Assembly (NCBI RefSeq): GCF_003696215.1
Contig: NZ_RFFG01000047.1
Span: 1-64,000 of the forward strand
DNA length: 64,000 nucleotides
Origin: Actinomadura harenae
Lineage (GTDB): Bacteria; Actinomycetota; Actinomycetes; Streptosporangiales; Streptosporangiaceae
Reading direction: 5' to 3'
Shown here: in pieces, positions 18,279 to 27,032 of the stretch
How the letters are laid out: each line of letters opens with the position of its first letter
Numbering within the stretch: position 1 is the stretch's first letter
Made by a program: the position numbers and the translations under genes
Notes under the pieces: model-generated
Databases searched by the model: none
What the model saw: only the letters and a program-made list of their open reading frames with translations
Told to the model about the DNA's origin: nothing

Positions 18279-19670
18279 TCAGCCGGTCCTGGGGGCGGCG
18301 CGCATGCTGACGTGCACGCAGGGCGTCCCGTCGGGCAGCGTGGAGAACACCACCGGCATGTAGTCGTGCCCGAACAGGCCGCCCGCCGCGAACACCGTCG
18401 GCGACAGCGGCGTCAGATCGCCCTCGACGCTGGGCGAGAAACCGCCCATGGACTCGACGATCTCCTTCATCCCGCCGACGAACTCGTACCTGATGCGCGC
18501 GCGGCCGCCGGAGTCCCGGGTGATGGTCGTGACGACGCCCTCGCGCGCGTAGACGCCGAGCCACGGCGTCATGTCGACCTCGGGCGGGTCCGCCGGCGGC
18601 GCGAAGGGCGGTGGCATGCGCACGCCCGCCAGCTCGTCCAGCAGCTCGGCGAACAGGTCCCCGTAGAGGCGGGCGAAGTCGCCGCCGTTGGTGAGCAGGA
18701 CGAGCGCGACCCCGGCGTCCGGGACGACCCGCAGGTACGACTGCGTCGTCGCGGCGCTGCCGTCGTGCCCGTAGCCGAGGACGCCGTCCCAGTCGTACAG
18801 CGCCCAGCCGAGGCCCCATCCGTCCGCCGACATCGACCACCTGTCGGGGCTGTCGACCTCGCGGCGGTGCATCGCCGCGGCGGCCCCGGCCGACAGGATC
18901 CGCGTGCCGTCCGGGCCGACTCCCCCGGCCAGGTGCATCCGGGCGAACCGGGCCACGTCGCCCGCCGAGACGATGACCCGGCCGTACGGACCGGCCGAGC
19001 GCGGCATCAGGTCCCAGACGGGCGCCGGGACGGGCTCGGTCCCGGGGTCGCCGAGGTGTCCCATGGCGGCGCGGAAGCGCAGCGCCTCCTCGGGCAGCGT
19101 CATCGAGTGCTCCAGTCCGAGCGGCGCGAGCACCCGCTCCTTGAGCGCCTGGTCCCAGGTCAGCCCGGTGAGGGTCTCGACGATCCGGCCGAGGACGACG
19201 TACCCCGAGCTGCCGTAGGAGAGGGTCGTCCCGGGCGGGCAGTCGAGCGGCACGTTCCGGAGGGCCTCGACGTACCGGGCCACGCAGTCGTCGCCGCGGC
19301 CGGTGTCGTGGGTAAAATCGTTGGTCATCCCGCCGGTGTGGGACAGCAGGCGCCGGACGGTGATCCGTCCCGTGGCGTCCAGGTCGGGCGTCGCGAACTC
19401 CGGGAGGACGCTCGCGACCGGAGCGTCCAGGTCGAGGACGCTGGAGTCGACGAGCTGCATCACGAGAGTCGCGGTGTAGGTCTTGGCGAGCGACCCGGCC
19501 AGGAACACCGTGCCCGGCCTCACCTCCACGCCCGTCCCCCGGTGCGCCAGCCCGCTCGCCAGTTCGTGGACGGAGCCGCCGGTCAGGACGGCCAGCGACG
19601 CCCCCGGCACGTGGTGCTTCACGCGCAGTTCGTCGAGCCTGCCCTGCCATCGGCCGATGTCGAACGCCAT
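18279..19670 (-). CDS. Serine hydrolase, beta-lactamase superfamily
   Basis: The protein has 463 residues from ATG 19670. The catalytic Ser-Lys is in LAGSLAKTYTATLVMQL, the second motif Tyr in LSYGSSGYV, and GYGHDGSAATTQSYLR is the third motif. No signal peptide is evident at the chosen start, so it appears cytosolic. The C-terminal 110 residues form an added beta-rich module (WLGVYAREGVVTTITRD) seen in this class of beta-lactamase-like esterases. It is divergent from a TetR gene across a region with four direct repeats. It might hydrolyse an ester, amide or lactam. Substrate is unknown. Confidence 0.88.
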   Translation of the reverse strand: MAFDIGRWQGRLDELRVKHHVPGASLAVLTGGSVHELASGLAHRGTGVEVRPGTVFLAGSLAKTYTATLVMQLVDSSVLDLDAPVASVLPEFATPDLDATGRITVRRLLSHTGGMTNDFTHDTGRGDDCVARYVEALRNVPLDCPPGTTLSYGSSGYVVLGRIVETLTGLTWDQALKERVLAPLGLEHSMTLPEEALRFRAAMGHLGDPGTEPVPAPVWDLMPRSAGPYGRVIVSAGDVARFARMHLAGGVGPDGTRILSAGAAAAMHRREVDSPDRWSMSADGWGLGWALYDWDGVLGYGHDGSAATTQSYLRVVPDAGVALVLLTNGGDFARLYGDLFAELLDELAGVRMPPPFAPPADPPEVDMTPWLGVYAREGVVTTITRDSGGRARIRYEFVGGMKEIVESMGGFSPSVEGDLTPLSPTVFAAGGLFGHDYMPVVFSTLPDGTPCVHVSMRAAPRTG

Positions 19671-19697
19671 GGATGTCCCCTTCGGATCACTCGTTGC

Positions 19698-19762
19698 CGC
19701 ACACTGTTCGGCGCTCCGCACACCGTACGTTCGCCGCACACTGTGCGCAACCCGTACACTGT
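19698..19762. repeat. Four tandem 10-bp operator-like repeats
   Basis: Copies of CGYACACYGT occur at 19698-19707 (CGCACACTGT), 19717-19726 (CGCACACCGT), 19735-19744 (CGCACACTGT) and 19753-19762 (CGTACACTGT). They start at intervals of 19, 18 and 18 bp and have the same orientation. They fill the space between the serine hydrolase (start 19670) and the TetR gene (start 19798). Regular spacing suggests cooperative binding of a regulator, most likely the adjacent TetR protein. Confidence 0.7.
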
Positions 19763-19797
19763 CCGGCAACCGTCCGGGGACACGATGAGGAGGCCGC

Positions 19798-20535
19798 ATG
19801 GCGACCGGAAGTCAGCCGATCCCCTCGGTGTGGACCCGGCCGCGGCCGCGACGCCGCGAGCAGCCCTCCCTCGGCCGCGAGCAGATCGTCGCCGCCGCGC
19901 TGGAGCTCCTGGACGCCGAGGGCATCGACGCGCTGAGCATGCGCAAGCTCGGCACCCGGCTGAACGCGGGCGCCACCTCGATGTACACGCACGTCGCCAA
20001 CAAGGACGAGCTGCTCGAACTCGTCGTCGACGAGGTCTACGGCGAGATCGAGCTCCCCGCCCCGGGCGACCCGGCCGACTGGCAGGCCGCGGTGTCCCGG
20101 TGCATGCACGGCGTGCGCGCCGCGTTCCTGCGCCACCCCTGGGCCGTGTCGGTCCTGGGCGAGACCGGCCTGGCCTACCTCGGGCCGAACGTGCTGCGCC
20201 TGATGGAGGGCCTCCTCGCCGTCCTCGAGGACGGCGGCCTCGAGCCCGCGGCGGCCGAGCAGGCCGTCCACACCGTGATCGCCTACGTCGTCGGCGTCGC
20301 CACCAGCGAGTCCGCCACGCTGAGGACGCTCGCGCGCAGCGGCCGGACGCAGGAGGAATGGGCCGCGGGCCTGCTGCCCGCCGCCGAGGAGGCCACCCGC
20401 GCCTACCCGCGCCTCCACCGCATCTACGCGGCGCGGGGTGACCAGGACGTCCGCGCCGTCCGCGACGACGACTTCACCGTCGGGCTGGAGTGCGTCCTCC
20501 AGGGGATCGCCCAACGGTTCGCCGCCGCGAGATAG
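19798..20535 (+). CDS. TetR-family regulator with TetR-type C-terminal domain
   Basis: The protein has 245 residues. A basic Pro/Arg leader is followed by an HTH at about 28-72 (QIVAAALELLDAEGIDALSM, then LGTRLNAGATSMYTHVANKD). The long C-terminal domain fits the TetR_C class that binds tetracycline-like or hydrophobic ligands. ATG 19798 follows an AGGAGG site (19788-19793). It is divergent from the serine hydrolase, and the four repeats upstream of its start suggest autoregulation. The target compound is unknown. Confidence 0.88.
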   Translation: MATGSQPIPSVWTRPRPRRREQPSLGREQIVAAALELLDAEGIDALSMRKLGTRLNAGATSMYTHVANKDELLELVVDEVYGEIELPAPGDPADWQAAVSRCMHGVRAAFLRHPWAVSVLGETGLAYLGPNVLRLMEGLLAVLEDGGLEPAAAEQAVHTVIAYVVGVATSESATLRTLARSGRTQEEWAAGLLPAAEEATRAYPRLHRIYAARGDQDVRAVRDDDFTVGLECVLQGIAQRFAAAR

Positions 20536-20560
20536 CGCCGCTCGCCGTCGCGAGGTGGCG

Positions 20561-21445
20561 CTACTCGCCGCCGGTGGGCGAGACGCCGAGTTCGGCGAGG
20601 AAGGCCGCCAGGGCCGGGGACGGCGGGAACCGGCTCCACACCAGGTGCTCCATCCGCGTCGGAGCGTCGCGGATCTGCAGGACGGCCAGGCCGGACAGCT
20701 CGGACACGAACGACGCGGGCATCAGCCCGATGCCGAGGCCCCGCTGGATGAGCCGGGCCATGAAGTCCACCGTCGAGATCTCGAAGCCGACCTCCCGCCG
20801 GACGCCCGCGGCCGTGAACGCCTCGTCCGACTGCGCCCGCGCCGCCGACCCCGGGGGGAAGTCGACGAACGGCTCGTCCGCGAGGTCGCGCAGGTTCACG
20901 TGGTCCTGCCCGGCGAGGGCGTGGCCCGGTGCGACGACCGCGACGAGCTCGCCGCGCGCCAGCTCCCGCCCGCGGACGTCCTTCGGGTGCGCGCCGACCG
21001 GGATCCCGAGGAACGCGACGTCCAGGGTGCCGAGCCGCACGCGTTCGACCAGTTCCTCGCTCGCGCCCGACCGCAGGCCGATCCGCACCAGCGGGTGGCG
21101 CGCGTGGAAGCGCTCCAGGACGCCGGGCAGGTCCACCGCCGTGACGGTCGGGATCGCGCCGATCGCGATCTGCCCGCGGACCTCCCCGGACACCGCCGCC
21201 ACCTCGGCCTTCGCGCGTTCCGCCGCGTCCAGCGACAGCCGCGCCGCGGGCAGGAACGCCTCGCCCGCCGGGGTCAGCCGGACGCGGCGGCTCGTCCGGT
21301 CGAACAGCCTCGCGCCGAGCTCCCGCTCCAGCCGCGCGATCTGGTGGCTGAGCGCGGACTGCACGACCATGCACCGCTCGGCGGCGCGGGTGAAGGTGCC
21401 CGTCTCGGCGACGGCGACGACGTAACGCATCTGCTGGAGCTCCAC
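20561..21445 (-). CDS. LysR-family regulator
   Basis: The protein has 294 residues from GTG 21445, beginning VELQQMRYVVAVAETGTFTR, the classic LysR N-terminus, with the wHTH AAERCMVVQSALSHQIARLE. The type-2 periplasmic-binding-like effector domain follows (GQIAIGAIPTVTAVDLPG). It is divergent from the MFS-NmrA-SMP30 operon (80 bp gap), which it probably controls. A short palindrome ATCGTG-GAT-CACGAT at 21452-21466 lies beside its start. The upstream in-frame extension to 21505 is rejected because it crosses that site. Confidence 0.9.
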   Translation of the reverse strand: MELQQMRYVVAVAETGTFTRAAERCMVVQSALSHQIARLERELGARLFDRTSRRVRLTPAGEAFLPAARLSLDAAERAKAEVAAVSGEVRGQIAIGAIPTVTAVDLPGVLERFHARHPLVRIGLRSGASEELVERVRLGTLDVAFLGIPVGAHPKDVRGRELARGELVAVVAPGHALAGQDHVNLRDLADEPFVDFPPGSAARAQSDEAFTAAGVRREVGFEISTVDFMARLIQRGLGIGLMPASFVSELSGLAVLQIRDAPTRMEHLVWSRFPPSPALAAFLAELGVSPTGGE

Positions 21446-21525
21446 GAAGCCATCGTGGATCACGATCGATGTCCATGACAAACATGTGTTGGACTCATTG
21501 ATCAAGGCTGGCCCACGCTGAACGC

Positions 21526-22773
21526 ATGACGACGAGCTCTCATCCCGAGGGCGGCGGGCTGCCGCGCGGACAGCTGGCGCTCATGGCGGCGGCGACCGGG
21601 CTGGCCGCCGCGGGCAACTACTTCGCCCAGCCGCTCCTCGACCTGATCGGCCGCGAACTGGACCTCGGTTCCGCGCAGGCGACGCTGCTGGTCACCGCCG
21701 CGCAGGCCGGGTACGCGCTCGGCCTGACGCTGCTGGTCCCGCTGGGCGACCTGATGGAACGGCGGCGGCTCGCGGTGGCCCTGTACGCGGCGACGGCGGT
21801 GTTCCTGCTGGTGTCGGCGACCGCGCCGAACGGCACCGTCCTGCTCGCCGGGACGGCCCTGACCGCGCTGGCCTCGGTCGGAGCGCAGGTGGTCGTCCCG
21901 TTCGCGGCGGCGCTCGCCGCCCCGCACGAACGCGGCAAGGTCGTCGGGACGGTGATGACCGGGCTGATGCTCGGCCTGCTCGTGGCGCGCACCGCGTCCG
22001 GCACGCTCGCCGACCTCGGCGGCTGGCGGACGGTCTACTGGGTCGACGCGGTGCTGATGGCCGTCATGGCCGTCCTGCTCCGCGTCTTCCTGCCCCGCCT
22101 CGGCGGGCGCGACCGGAGCCTCACCTACCCCGGCCTGCTGCGATCCACCGCGGCGATGTTCCGGTACGAGCCGCTGCTGCGGTGGCGCGCGGGCATCGGC
22201 GCCCTCAGCCTGGCCTCGTTCAGCGTCCTGTGGACGGCCGTGACGTTCCTGCTGTCGGGCCCGCCGTACGGCTGGTCCGAGTCGTCCATCGGGTCGGTGG
22301 GGCTGCTCGGCGTGGTGGGTGCGCTCACCGCCACGTTCGCGGGGCGGCTCGCCGACCGGGGACTCGTGCAGGCGGTGACCGGCGCCGGGACGGTCCTGCT
22401 GGTGCTGTCGTGGGCGGCGTCCGCCGCCGGGGGCCACTCGCTGTTCTGGCTGCTCACCGGCGTGGTCGTCCTCGACCTGGCCCATCAGGCGGTGCTGAAC
22501 AGCACCCAGAACGTCCTGTACGGGCTGCGGCCCGAGGCCCGCAACCGCATCAACTCCGCCTTCACCACGTCGCTGTTCCTCGGCGGCGCGGCGGGCTCCG
22601 CACTGACCTCGTTCGCCTGGGCGCACGGCGGCTGGAACGCCGTGTCCGCGCTGGGCGCCGTCCTCTCGGCGGGAACCGTCCTGCTCTGGATCCTCGAACG
22701 CCTCACGCACCGGCGGACGGCCGTCCCGGTCGACCCGGTCCCGGAGCGGACGCCCGCCGCCTCGACCCACTGA
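21526..22773 (+). CDS. MFS transporter
   Basis: The protein has 415 residues and twelve hydrophobic segments. Between helices 2 and 3 is VPLGDLMERRRLAVAL, the MFS motif A. The N-terminus (YFAQPLLDLIGRELDLG) is the form of the YnfM/drug-export subfamily. It is a proton-driven exporter in the cytoplasmic membrane, probably of a small hydrophobic compound. It is first gene of a three-gene run, and the next gene follows after 15 bp with an identical TGACAAGGAG junction. Probably under the divergent LysR. It is related in sequence to the MFS at 35853. Confidence 0.92.
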   Translation: MTTSSHPEGGGLPRGQLALMAAATGLAAAGNYFAQPLLDLIGRELDLGSAQATLLVTAAQAGYALGLTLLVPLGDLMERRRLAVALYAATAVFLLVSATAPNGTVLLAGTALTALASVGAQVVVPFAAALAAPHERGKVVGTVMTGLMLGLLVARTASGTLADLGGWRTVYWVDAVLMAVMAVLLRVFLPRLGGRDRSLTYPGLLRSTAAMFRYEPLLRWRAGIGALSLASFSVLWTAVTFLLSGPPYGWSESSIGSVGLLGVVGALTATFAGRLADRGLVQAVTGAGTVLLVLSWAASAAGGHSLFWLLTGVVVLDLAHQAVLNSTQNVLYGLRPEARNRINSAFTTSLFLGGAAGSALTSFAWAHGGWNAVSALGAVLSAGTVLLWILERLTHRRTAVPVDPVPERTPAASTH

Positions 22774-22788
22774 CAAGGAGAAAACGGC

Positions 22789-23661
22789 ATGTCACGCACC
22801 ATCCTCATCACCGGCGCCACCGGCACCGTGTCCACGGCGCTGATGGACGCCCTGCAGGACGCCGACGTGCGCCTCCGCGCGCTCGTCCGCGACCCGGCCA
22901 AGGCCGACGGCCTCCGCGAACGCGGCGTCGAGGTCGCCGCCGGCGACCTCGACGACCCCCGGTCGCTCCCGGCGGCGTTCGAGGGCGTTCAGGACCTCTG
23001 GCTGCTCGTCCCGAACGGTCCGCGCACGCCGGAGCACAACATGAACGCCATGTGGGCCGCGCGCGAGGCGGGCGTGGAACGCGTCGTCCGGCTGTCGGTC
23101 GTCGGCGCGGCGCACGACGCGCCGTCCCGCAGCGCCCGGCTGCACGCGCTGTCGGACCGCGAGGTCGAGCAGTGCGGCATGAGCTGGACGATCCTGCGCC
23201 CGCACTGGTTCATGCAGAACCTGCTGAACGAGGCGGGCGACGTGGCCGGAGGCGACGCGTTCTCGCTGAACATGGCCGGGGCCCGGCTCGGAATGATCGA
23301 CGCCCGGGACATCGCCGAGTGCGCCGCCCGGGTCCTGCTGGACGACCCCGGCGTGCACCACGGCCGCACCTACACCCTCACCGGCCCGAGCTCGCTGACG
23401 TTCGGCGAGGTCGCCGAGCGGTTCACCGCCGCGCTCGACCGTCCCGTCGGGTACCGGCCGGTCAGCGACGACGCCAAGCGCGAGGCCCTGCTCGGCAACG
23501 GCGTCCCGTCCTGGATCGTCGACATGCTCGAGGAGTACGCGCGGGCCTACACCTCCGGCTGGGGCGACTTCACCACCGGCACCGTCGCCGACCTGCTGGG
23601 CCGTCCCCCGCGCGACGTCGCCGACTTCGTCCGCGACCACGCCCCCGCCTTCTGCCACTGA
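22789..23661 (+). CDS. NmrA-like NAD(P)-binding oxidoreductase/regulatory protein
   Basis: The protein has 290 residues. The N-terminal Rossmann motif is ITGATGTVSTALMDAL, followed by VRDPAKADGL, and the NmrA-like family motif WTILRPHWFMQNLL is present. It binds NAD(P) and either reduces a substrate or senses redox state. The ATG has AAGGAG 9 bp upstream, the same junction as the next gene. It is the second gene of the LysR-linked operon. Substrate cannot be given. Confidence 0.88.
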   Translation: MSRTILITGATGTVSTALMDALQDADVRLRALVRDPAKADGLRERGVEVAAGDLDDPRSLPAAFEGVQDLWLLVPNGPRTPEHNMNAMWAAREAGVERVVRLSVVGAAHDAPSRSARLHALSDREVEQCGMSWTILRPHWFMQNLLNEAGDVAGGDAFSLNMAGARLGMIDARDIAECAARVLLDDPGVHHGRTYTLTGPSSLTFGEVAERFTAALDRPVGYRPVSDDAKREALLGNGVPSWIVDMLEEYARAYTSGWGDFTTGTVADLLGRPPRDVADFVRDHAPAFCH

Positions 23662-23675
23662 CAAGGAGCCACATC

Positions 23676-24587
23676 ATGCGACGCACGACCATCTCGGCCC
23701 TCCTCGCCCTCGGACTGCTCGGCGCGACGACCGCACCGGCCCAGGCGACGGCGCCGTTCCCCACCGACATCCGCCTCCCGGACGGCTTCCAGCCCGAGGG
23801 CATCGCCACCGGGCCCGGCCCGGTCGCCTACGTCGGCTCGATGGCCGACGGCTCCATCTACCGCGCCGACCTGCGCACCGGCCGCGGCGCCGTCTTCAGC
23901 AAGGGGCCCGGCACGCAGTCCCTCGGCCTGAAACTCGACGCCTACGGGCACCTGTTCGTCGCGGGCGGCACGGGCGGCGACGCCCGGGTCGTCGACACCC
24001 GCACCGGGCGCGTCCTGGCCACCTACCGGCTGACCGGCGGGCCGGCGTTCGTCAACGACATCACGCTCACCGAAGGAGCGGCCTGGATCACCGACTCCAC
24101 CAACCCGGTCCTCTACAAGCTGCCGCTGCGCGGCGAGAGCCTGCCCGCCAAGGTCGAGCGGATCCCGCTCACCGGCGACATCGCCTACGAGAGCGGCTTC
24201 AACGCCAACGGCATCACGCCCACCCCGGACGGGACGGCCCTGCTCGTCGTCCAGTCCAACACCGGCGACCTGTTCCGCGTCGGCCACGACGGCGTGACCC
24301 GCCGCGTGAACCTGCACGGCGACTCGCTGAAGGAGGGCGACGGCCTCCTCCTGCGAGGCCGCACCCTCTACGCGGTGCAGAACAGGTACAACACGGTGGC
24401 CGTCCTGCACCTGAACAGGGCCGGGACGGACGGCCGGGTCGTCCAGCGGGTCACCGCCCCGCGCCTGTTCGACTGCCCGGCGACCATGGCCGCGTTCGGG
24501 TCGCGCCTCTACCTGACCAACGCCCGCTTCGACACGCCGCCCACCCCCACGACGCGCTACGACGCTGTCGCCATCCCCCGTCCCTGA
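23676..24587 (+). CDS. Secreted SMP-30/gluconolactonase-like beta-propeller protein
   Basis: The protein has 303 residues. A Sec signal peptide spans residues 1-25 (RRTTISALLALGLLGATTAP, then AQA-T cleavage). The mature part carries repeated propeller blades such as GIATGPGPVAYVGSMADGSIY and LDAYGHLFVAGG, as in SMP-30-like lactonases. The ATG at 23676 follows AAGGAGCC. It is the third gene of the MFS-NmrA operon (15 bp after). Homologues in streptomycetes are often mislabelled superoxide dismutase. No metal-binding residues of that enzyme are visible here. Confidence 0.8.
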   Translation: MRRTTISALLALGLLGATTAPAQATAPFPTDIRLPDGFQPEGIATGPGPVAYVGSMADGSIYRADLRTGRGAVFSKGPGTQSLGLKLDAYGHLFVAGGTGGDARVVDTRTGRVLATYRLTGGPAFVNDITLTEGAAWITDSTNPVLYKLPLRGESLPAKVERIPLTGDIAYESGFNANGITPTPDGTALLVVQSNTGDLFRVGHDGVTRRVNLHGDSLKEGDGLLLRGRTLYAVQNRYNTVAVLHLNRAGTDGRVVQRVTAPRLFDCPATMAAFGSRLYLTNARFDTPPTPTTRYDAVAIPRP

Positions 24588-24655
24588 CCGCCCGGGAACC
24601 CCGTTCGGCGGGCGCCCCATCGGAAGGGATGGGCGCCTGCCGGGCGGGGCCGGTG

Positions 24656-25102
24656 TCAGGGGGTGTTCTTGTCCAGGATCACCAGCGGGATGTCGCGGGC
24701 GGCCTGACCTTGGTAGGTGTCATAGAGGGGGAACACCGAGGCCATCTGGCTCCAGAGCGGCGGCTTCTCCTGATCGGTGGCGGTGCGGGCCAGCGCGGTG
24801 AAGACGTCGCTCTCGATCTGGACGGTCACCTGCGGGTGCTCGGTGAGGTTGAGGTACCAGGCGGGATGCTGGGCGGCTCCGCCGTTGGACGCCACCAGCA
24901 GGTAGCGGTCCTGGTCACGGCCGTAGATCAGCGCGGTGCGGCGCAGTTTGCCGGATCTGCGGCCGCGTGTGGTGAGCAGCAGCGTCGGCCACCCCTGGTA
25001 GAGGTGCCCCTGCGTGCCGCCAGTGTCGAGGTAGGTGCGGATGTGGTCGGCGACCCACTGAGTGGGGCTGTCGAAGACCTCGTCGCCCGGTTGCGTCGTC
25101 AC
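24656..25102 (-). CDS. Deazaflavin (F420)-dependent nitroreductase family protein
   Basis: The protein has 148 residues. It shows PTLLLTTRGRRSGKLRRTAL, the F420-binding signature of Ddn-like enzymes, and AAQHPAWYLNLTEHPQVTVQ, the conserved core. Family enzymes reduce substrates such as quinones or nitro-compounds with reduced F420, usually on the membrane side. Coupling with a divergent MarR gene (114 bp gap) suggests induction by an electrophilic compound. The start ATG is at 25102. Confidence 0.88.
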   Translation of the reverse strand: MTTQPGDEVFDSPTQWVADHIRTYLDTGGTQGHLYQGWPTLLLTTRGRRSGKLRRTALIYGRDQDRYLLVASNGGAAQHPAWYLNLTEHPQVTVQIESDVFTALARTATDQEKPPLWSQMASVFPLYDTYQGQAARDIPLVILDKNTP

Positions 25103-25119
25103 GGCACTCCTTGAGGAAC

Positions 25120-25187
25120 TTGATAGTTCAGTTGCTTAAGCTTCTGTCGAGGCAGCATAGCCACTACTTCAGAAACTAAATAGTCAA
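25120..25187. promoter_or_regulatory. Two inverted MarR-like binding sites
   Basis: An AT-rich stretch contains TTGATAGTTCAGTTGCTTAAG-like sequence at 25120-25140. The reverse complement of 25167-25187 gives TTGACTATTTAGTTTCTGAA(G). Allowing one gap the two 21-mers match at TTGA, TA, TT, AGTT, CT and AAG. They face each other in the interval between the divergent nitroreductase and MarR starts, as paired operator sites should. Confidence 0.6.
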
Positions 25188-25216
25188 CCTCCTTAATCAA
25201 CGGCTAAGCTGCGGGC

Positions 25217-25672
25217 ATGAGCGACGAAGCCGACTGCGGAACCGACCTGGTCGTCGCCGAGCTGAGCGGCCTGGTCTTCGAGGCCACCGCGCGGCTGCGC
25301 GCCCGGTTCAACGCCGCCGCGGCGGAACTCGGCCTCCCCCCGGCCCAGGCGCTCGTCCTGGTCAACCTGTCCGGCCCCGCCCCCATGCGCCGGCTGGCCG
25401 ACTGGCTGTCCTGCGAGCCGTCCAACGTCACCGGCATCGTCGACGGCCTGGAACGGCGCGGACTGGTGACCCGCCGGCCCGCTCCCGGCGACCGGCGCGT
25501 CAAGCACGTCGTGCTCACCGAGGCGGGTGAGGAGCGCCGTGACCAGCTGCGCTCCCGCAGTCACGCGCTGACCAAGACGTTCTTCGCGCTCCCCGGCCCC
25601 GACCAGGAGCACCTGCGCGATCTCTTGGCACGCGTCCTGAGCGACGCCCCACCGGACGGCGACACACGCTGA
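25217..25672 (+). CDS. MarR-family regulator
   Basis: The protein has 151 residues. The winged HTH is MRRLADWLSCEPSNVTGIVD then RRGLVTRRPAPGDRRVKHVV, with dimerisation helices on both sides. A Cys at position 7 and one in the recognition region (LSCEPS) might be redox-sensitive, though this is only a possibility. It is divergent from the deazaflavin nitroreductase and carries paired operator-like sites upstream. Repression relieved by a phenolic or oxidant compound is typical of the family. Confidence 0.9.
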   Translation: MSDEADCGTDLVVAELSGLVFEATARLRARFNAAAAELGLPPAQALVLVNLSGPAPMRRLADWLSCEPSNVTGIVDGLERRGLVTRRPAPGDRRVKHVVLTEAGEERRDQLRSRSHALTKTFFALPGPDQEHLRDLLARVLSDAPPDGDTR

Positions 25673-25676
25673 CCGC

Positions 25677-26960
25677 CTAGGAACCCTGCTCGGCGGTCGT
25701 CTCCTCGGAAGGGGCGGGCGCCCGCCACGTGGTGTCGGTCATGGTGGACATCCGGCGGACCGGGGAGAAGAAGCCGATCAGCCAGCGCAGGGCCAGGCCG
25801 GTGACGCCGACCCAGAGGGCCGTGCGGACGCTCGTGTACTCGGCGATGGCTCCGGCGACGAGGCCGCCGATCGCGAGGGCGCCCGTGAGCAGGAAGCGGG
25901 TCGTGGCGTTCATCCTGCCGAGCATGCCGTCCGGGGTGATCTGCTGGCGGAAGCTGACCAGCAGGACGTTGTCGACGCCGATCTTGAACAGGCTGACCAT
26001 CCAGCCGAGGCCCGCCAGCCACAGCAGCGGCCCGCGCTCGACCAGGGCGGTGAGCAGGGCGAACGGCGCGACACCGATCCCGACGAGCCACAGGGCGCGG
26101 CCGAAACCGAGCCGCCGCGCGAGGGCGGGCGCGGCCGTCGAGCCGAGGAACGCGCCGAGCCCGCCCGCCGCGAGGAACAGACCCAGTACCCCGGCCGGCA
26201 GATGCAGCTCACTGGTGAACAGCACCAGGAACGCGACCTGGCAGATCTGGATGCTGAAGTTGGCGAGCGCGCCCTCCAGCACCGCCGGGCGCAGGGCCGG
26301 ATGCCCGAGGACGAACCGCAGCCCGTCCCCCATGCCGCCCCGCCGGGCCGGAAGCGCGGACTCGGCCGGGCGCAGCTTCCGCAGGAAGCACGCCGACCAC
26401 AGGTAGCCCACCGCGTCCGCCAGGACGGCGAAGGGCGCGCCGAGGAGCTGGACGACGAAGCCTCCGACGCCGCGCCCCGACACGTCCGCGACGGTGTTGA
26501 GGCTGGCCAGCGCCGAGTTCGCGGCCACCAGCCGGTCGCGTCCGACCAGGGCGGGCAGCACGCTGAGGTGCGCGACGTCGAAGAACACGGTCCCGACGCC
26601 GGTGAGCAGCGTGACCACGTAGAGCTGCGGAAGCGTCAGCACGTCCAGTGCCCAGGCCGCCGGGACCGACCCGACCAGGACCGCGCGGACCAGGTCGGAG
26701 ACCACCAGCACGCGCCGCTTGCGCATGCGGTCGACCCACGGCCCGGCCGGGAGGCCCACCAGCAGAAACGCGGCCGTGCTCAACGCGGTCAGCAGGCCGA
26801 CCTGGCCGGGATTGGCGTGCAGGACGGTCTGCGCGAGCAGCGGGAGGGCGAGCGTGCCGAGCTGTGCGCTGATCTTGGACACCGTCGCCGCGGTGAACAG
26901 CAGGCGGAAGTCCCGGTCGGCCAGCACGGGCCGCGGGACGTCGCGAGTGAGGGTCGTCAT
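25677..26960 (-). CDS. MFS transporter (enterobactin exporter-like class)
   Basis: The protein has 427 residues and twelve predicted helices. Motif A is PAGPWVDRMRKRRVLV, with a cytosolic loop GDGLRFVLGHPALRP. It resembles the MFS exporters that act with small ArsR-like or DUF5937 regulators. The start ATG (26958-26960) is divergent from the DUF5937 gene (72 bp gap). It is convergent with the MarR gene by only 5 bp between stops. Substrate is unknown. Confidence 0.92.
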   Translation of the reverse strand: MTTLTRDVPRPVLADRDFRLLFTAATVSKISAQLGTLALPLLAQTVLHANPGQVGLLTALSTAAFLLVGLPAGPWVDRMRKRRVLVVSDLVRAVLVGSVPAAWALDVLTLPQLYVVTLLTGVGTVFFDVAHLSVLPALVGRDRLVAANSALASLNTVADVSGRGVGGFVVQLLGAPFAVLADAVGYLWSACFLRKLRPAESALPARRGGMGDGLRFVLGHPALRPAVLEGALANFSIQICQVAFLVLFTSELHLPAGVLGLFLAAGGLGAFLGSTAAPALARRLGFGRALWLVGIGVAPFALLTALVERGPLLWLAGLGWMVSLFKIGVDNVLLVSFRQQITPDGMLGRMNATTRFLLTGALAIGGLVAGAIAEYTSVRTALWVGVTGLALRWLIGFFSPVRRMSTMTDTTWRAPAPSEETTAEQGS

Positions 26961-27032
26961 GCCCGGAACCCTCGCCGAGTCCCGGCTCCGCCTCGATGGA
27001 TTTAGGCTGGACCGAATCCAGGAGGGAATCGC

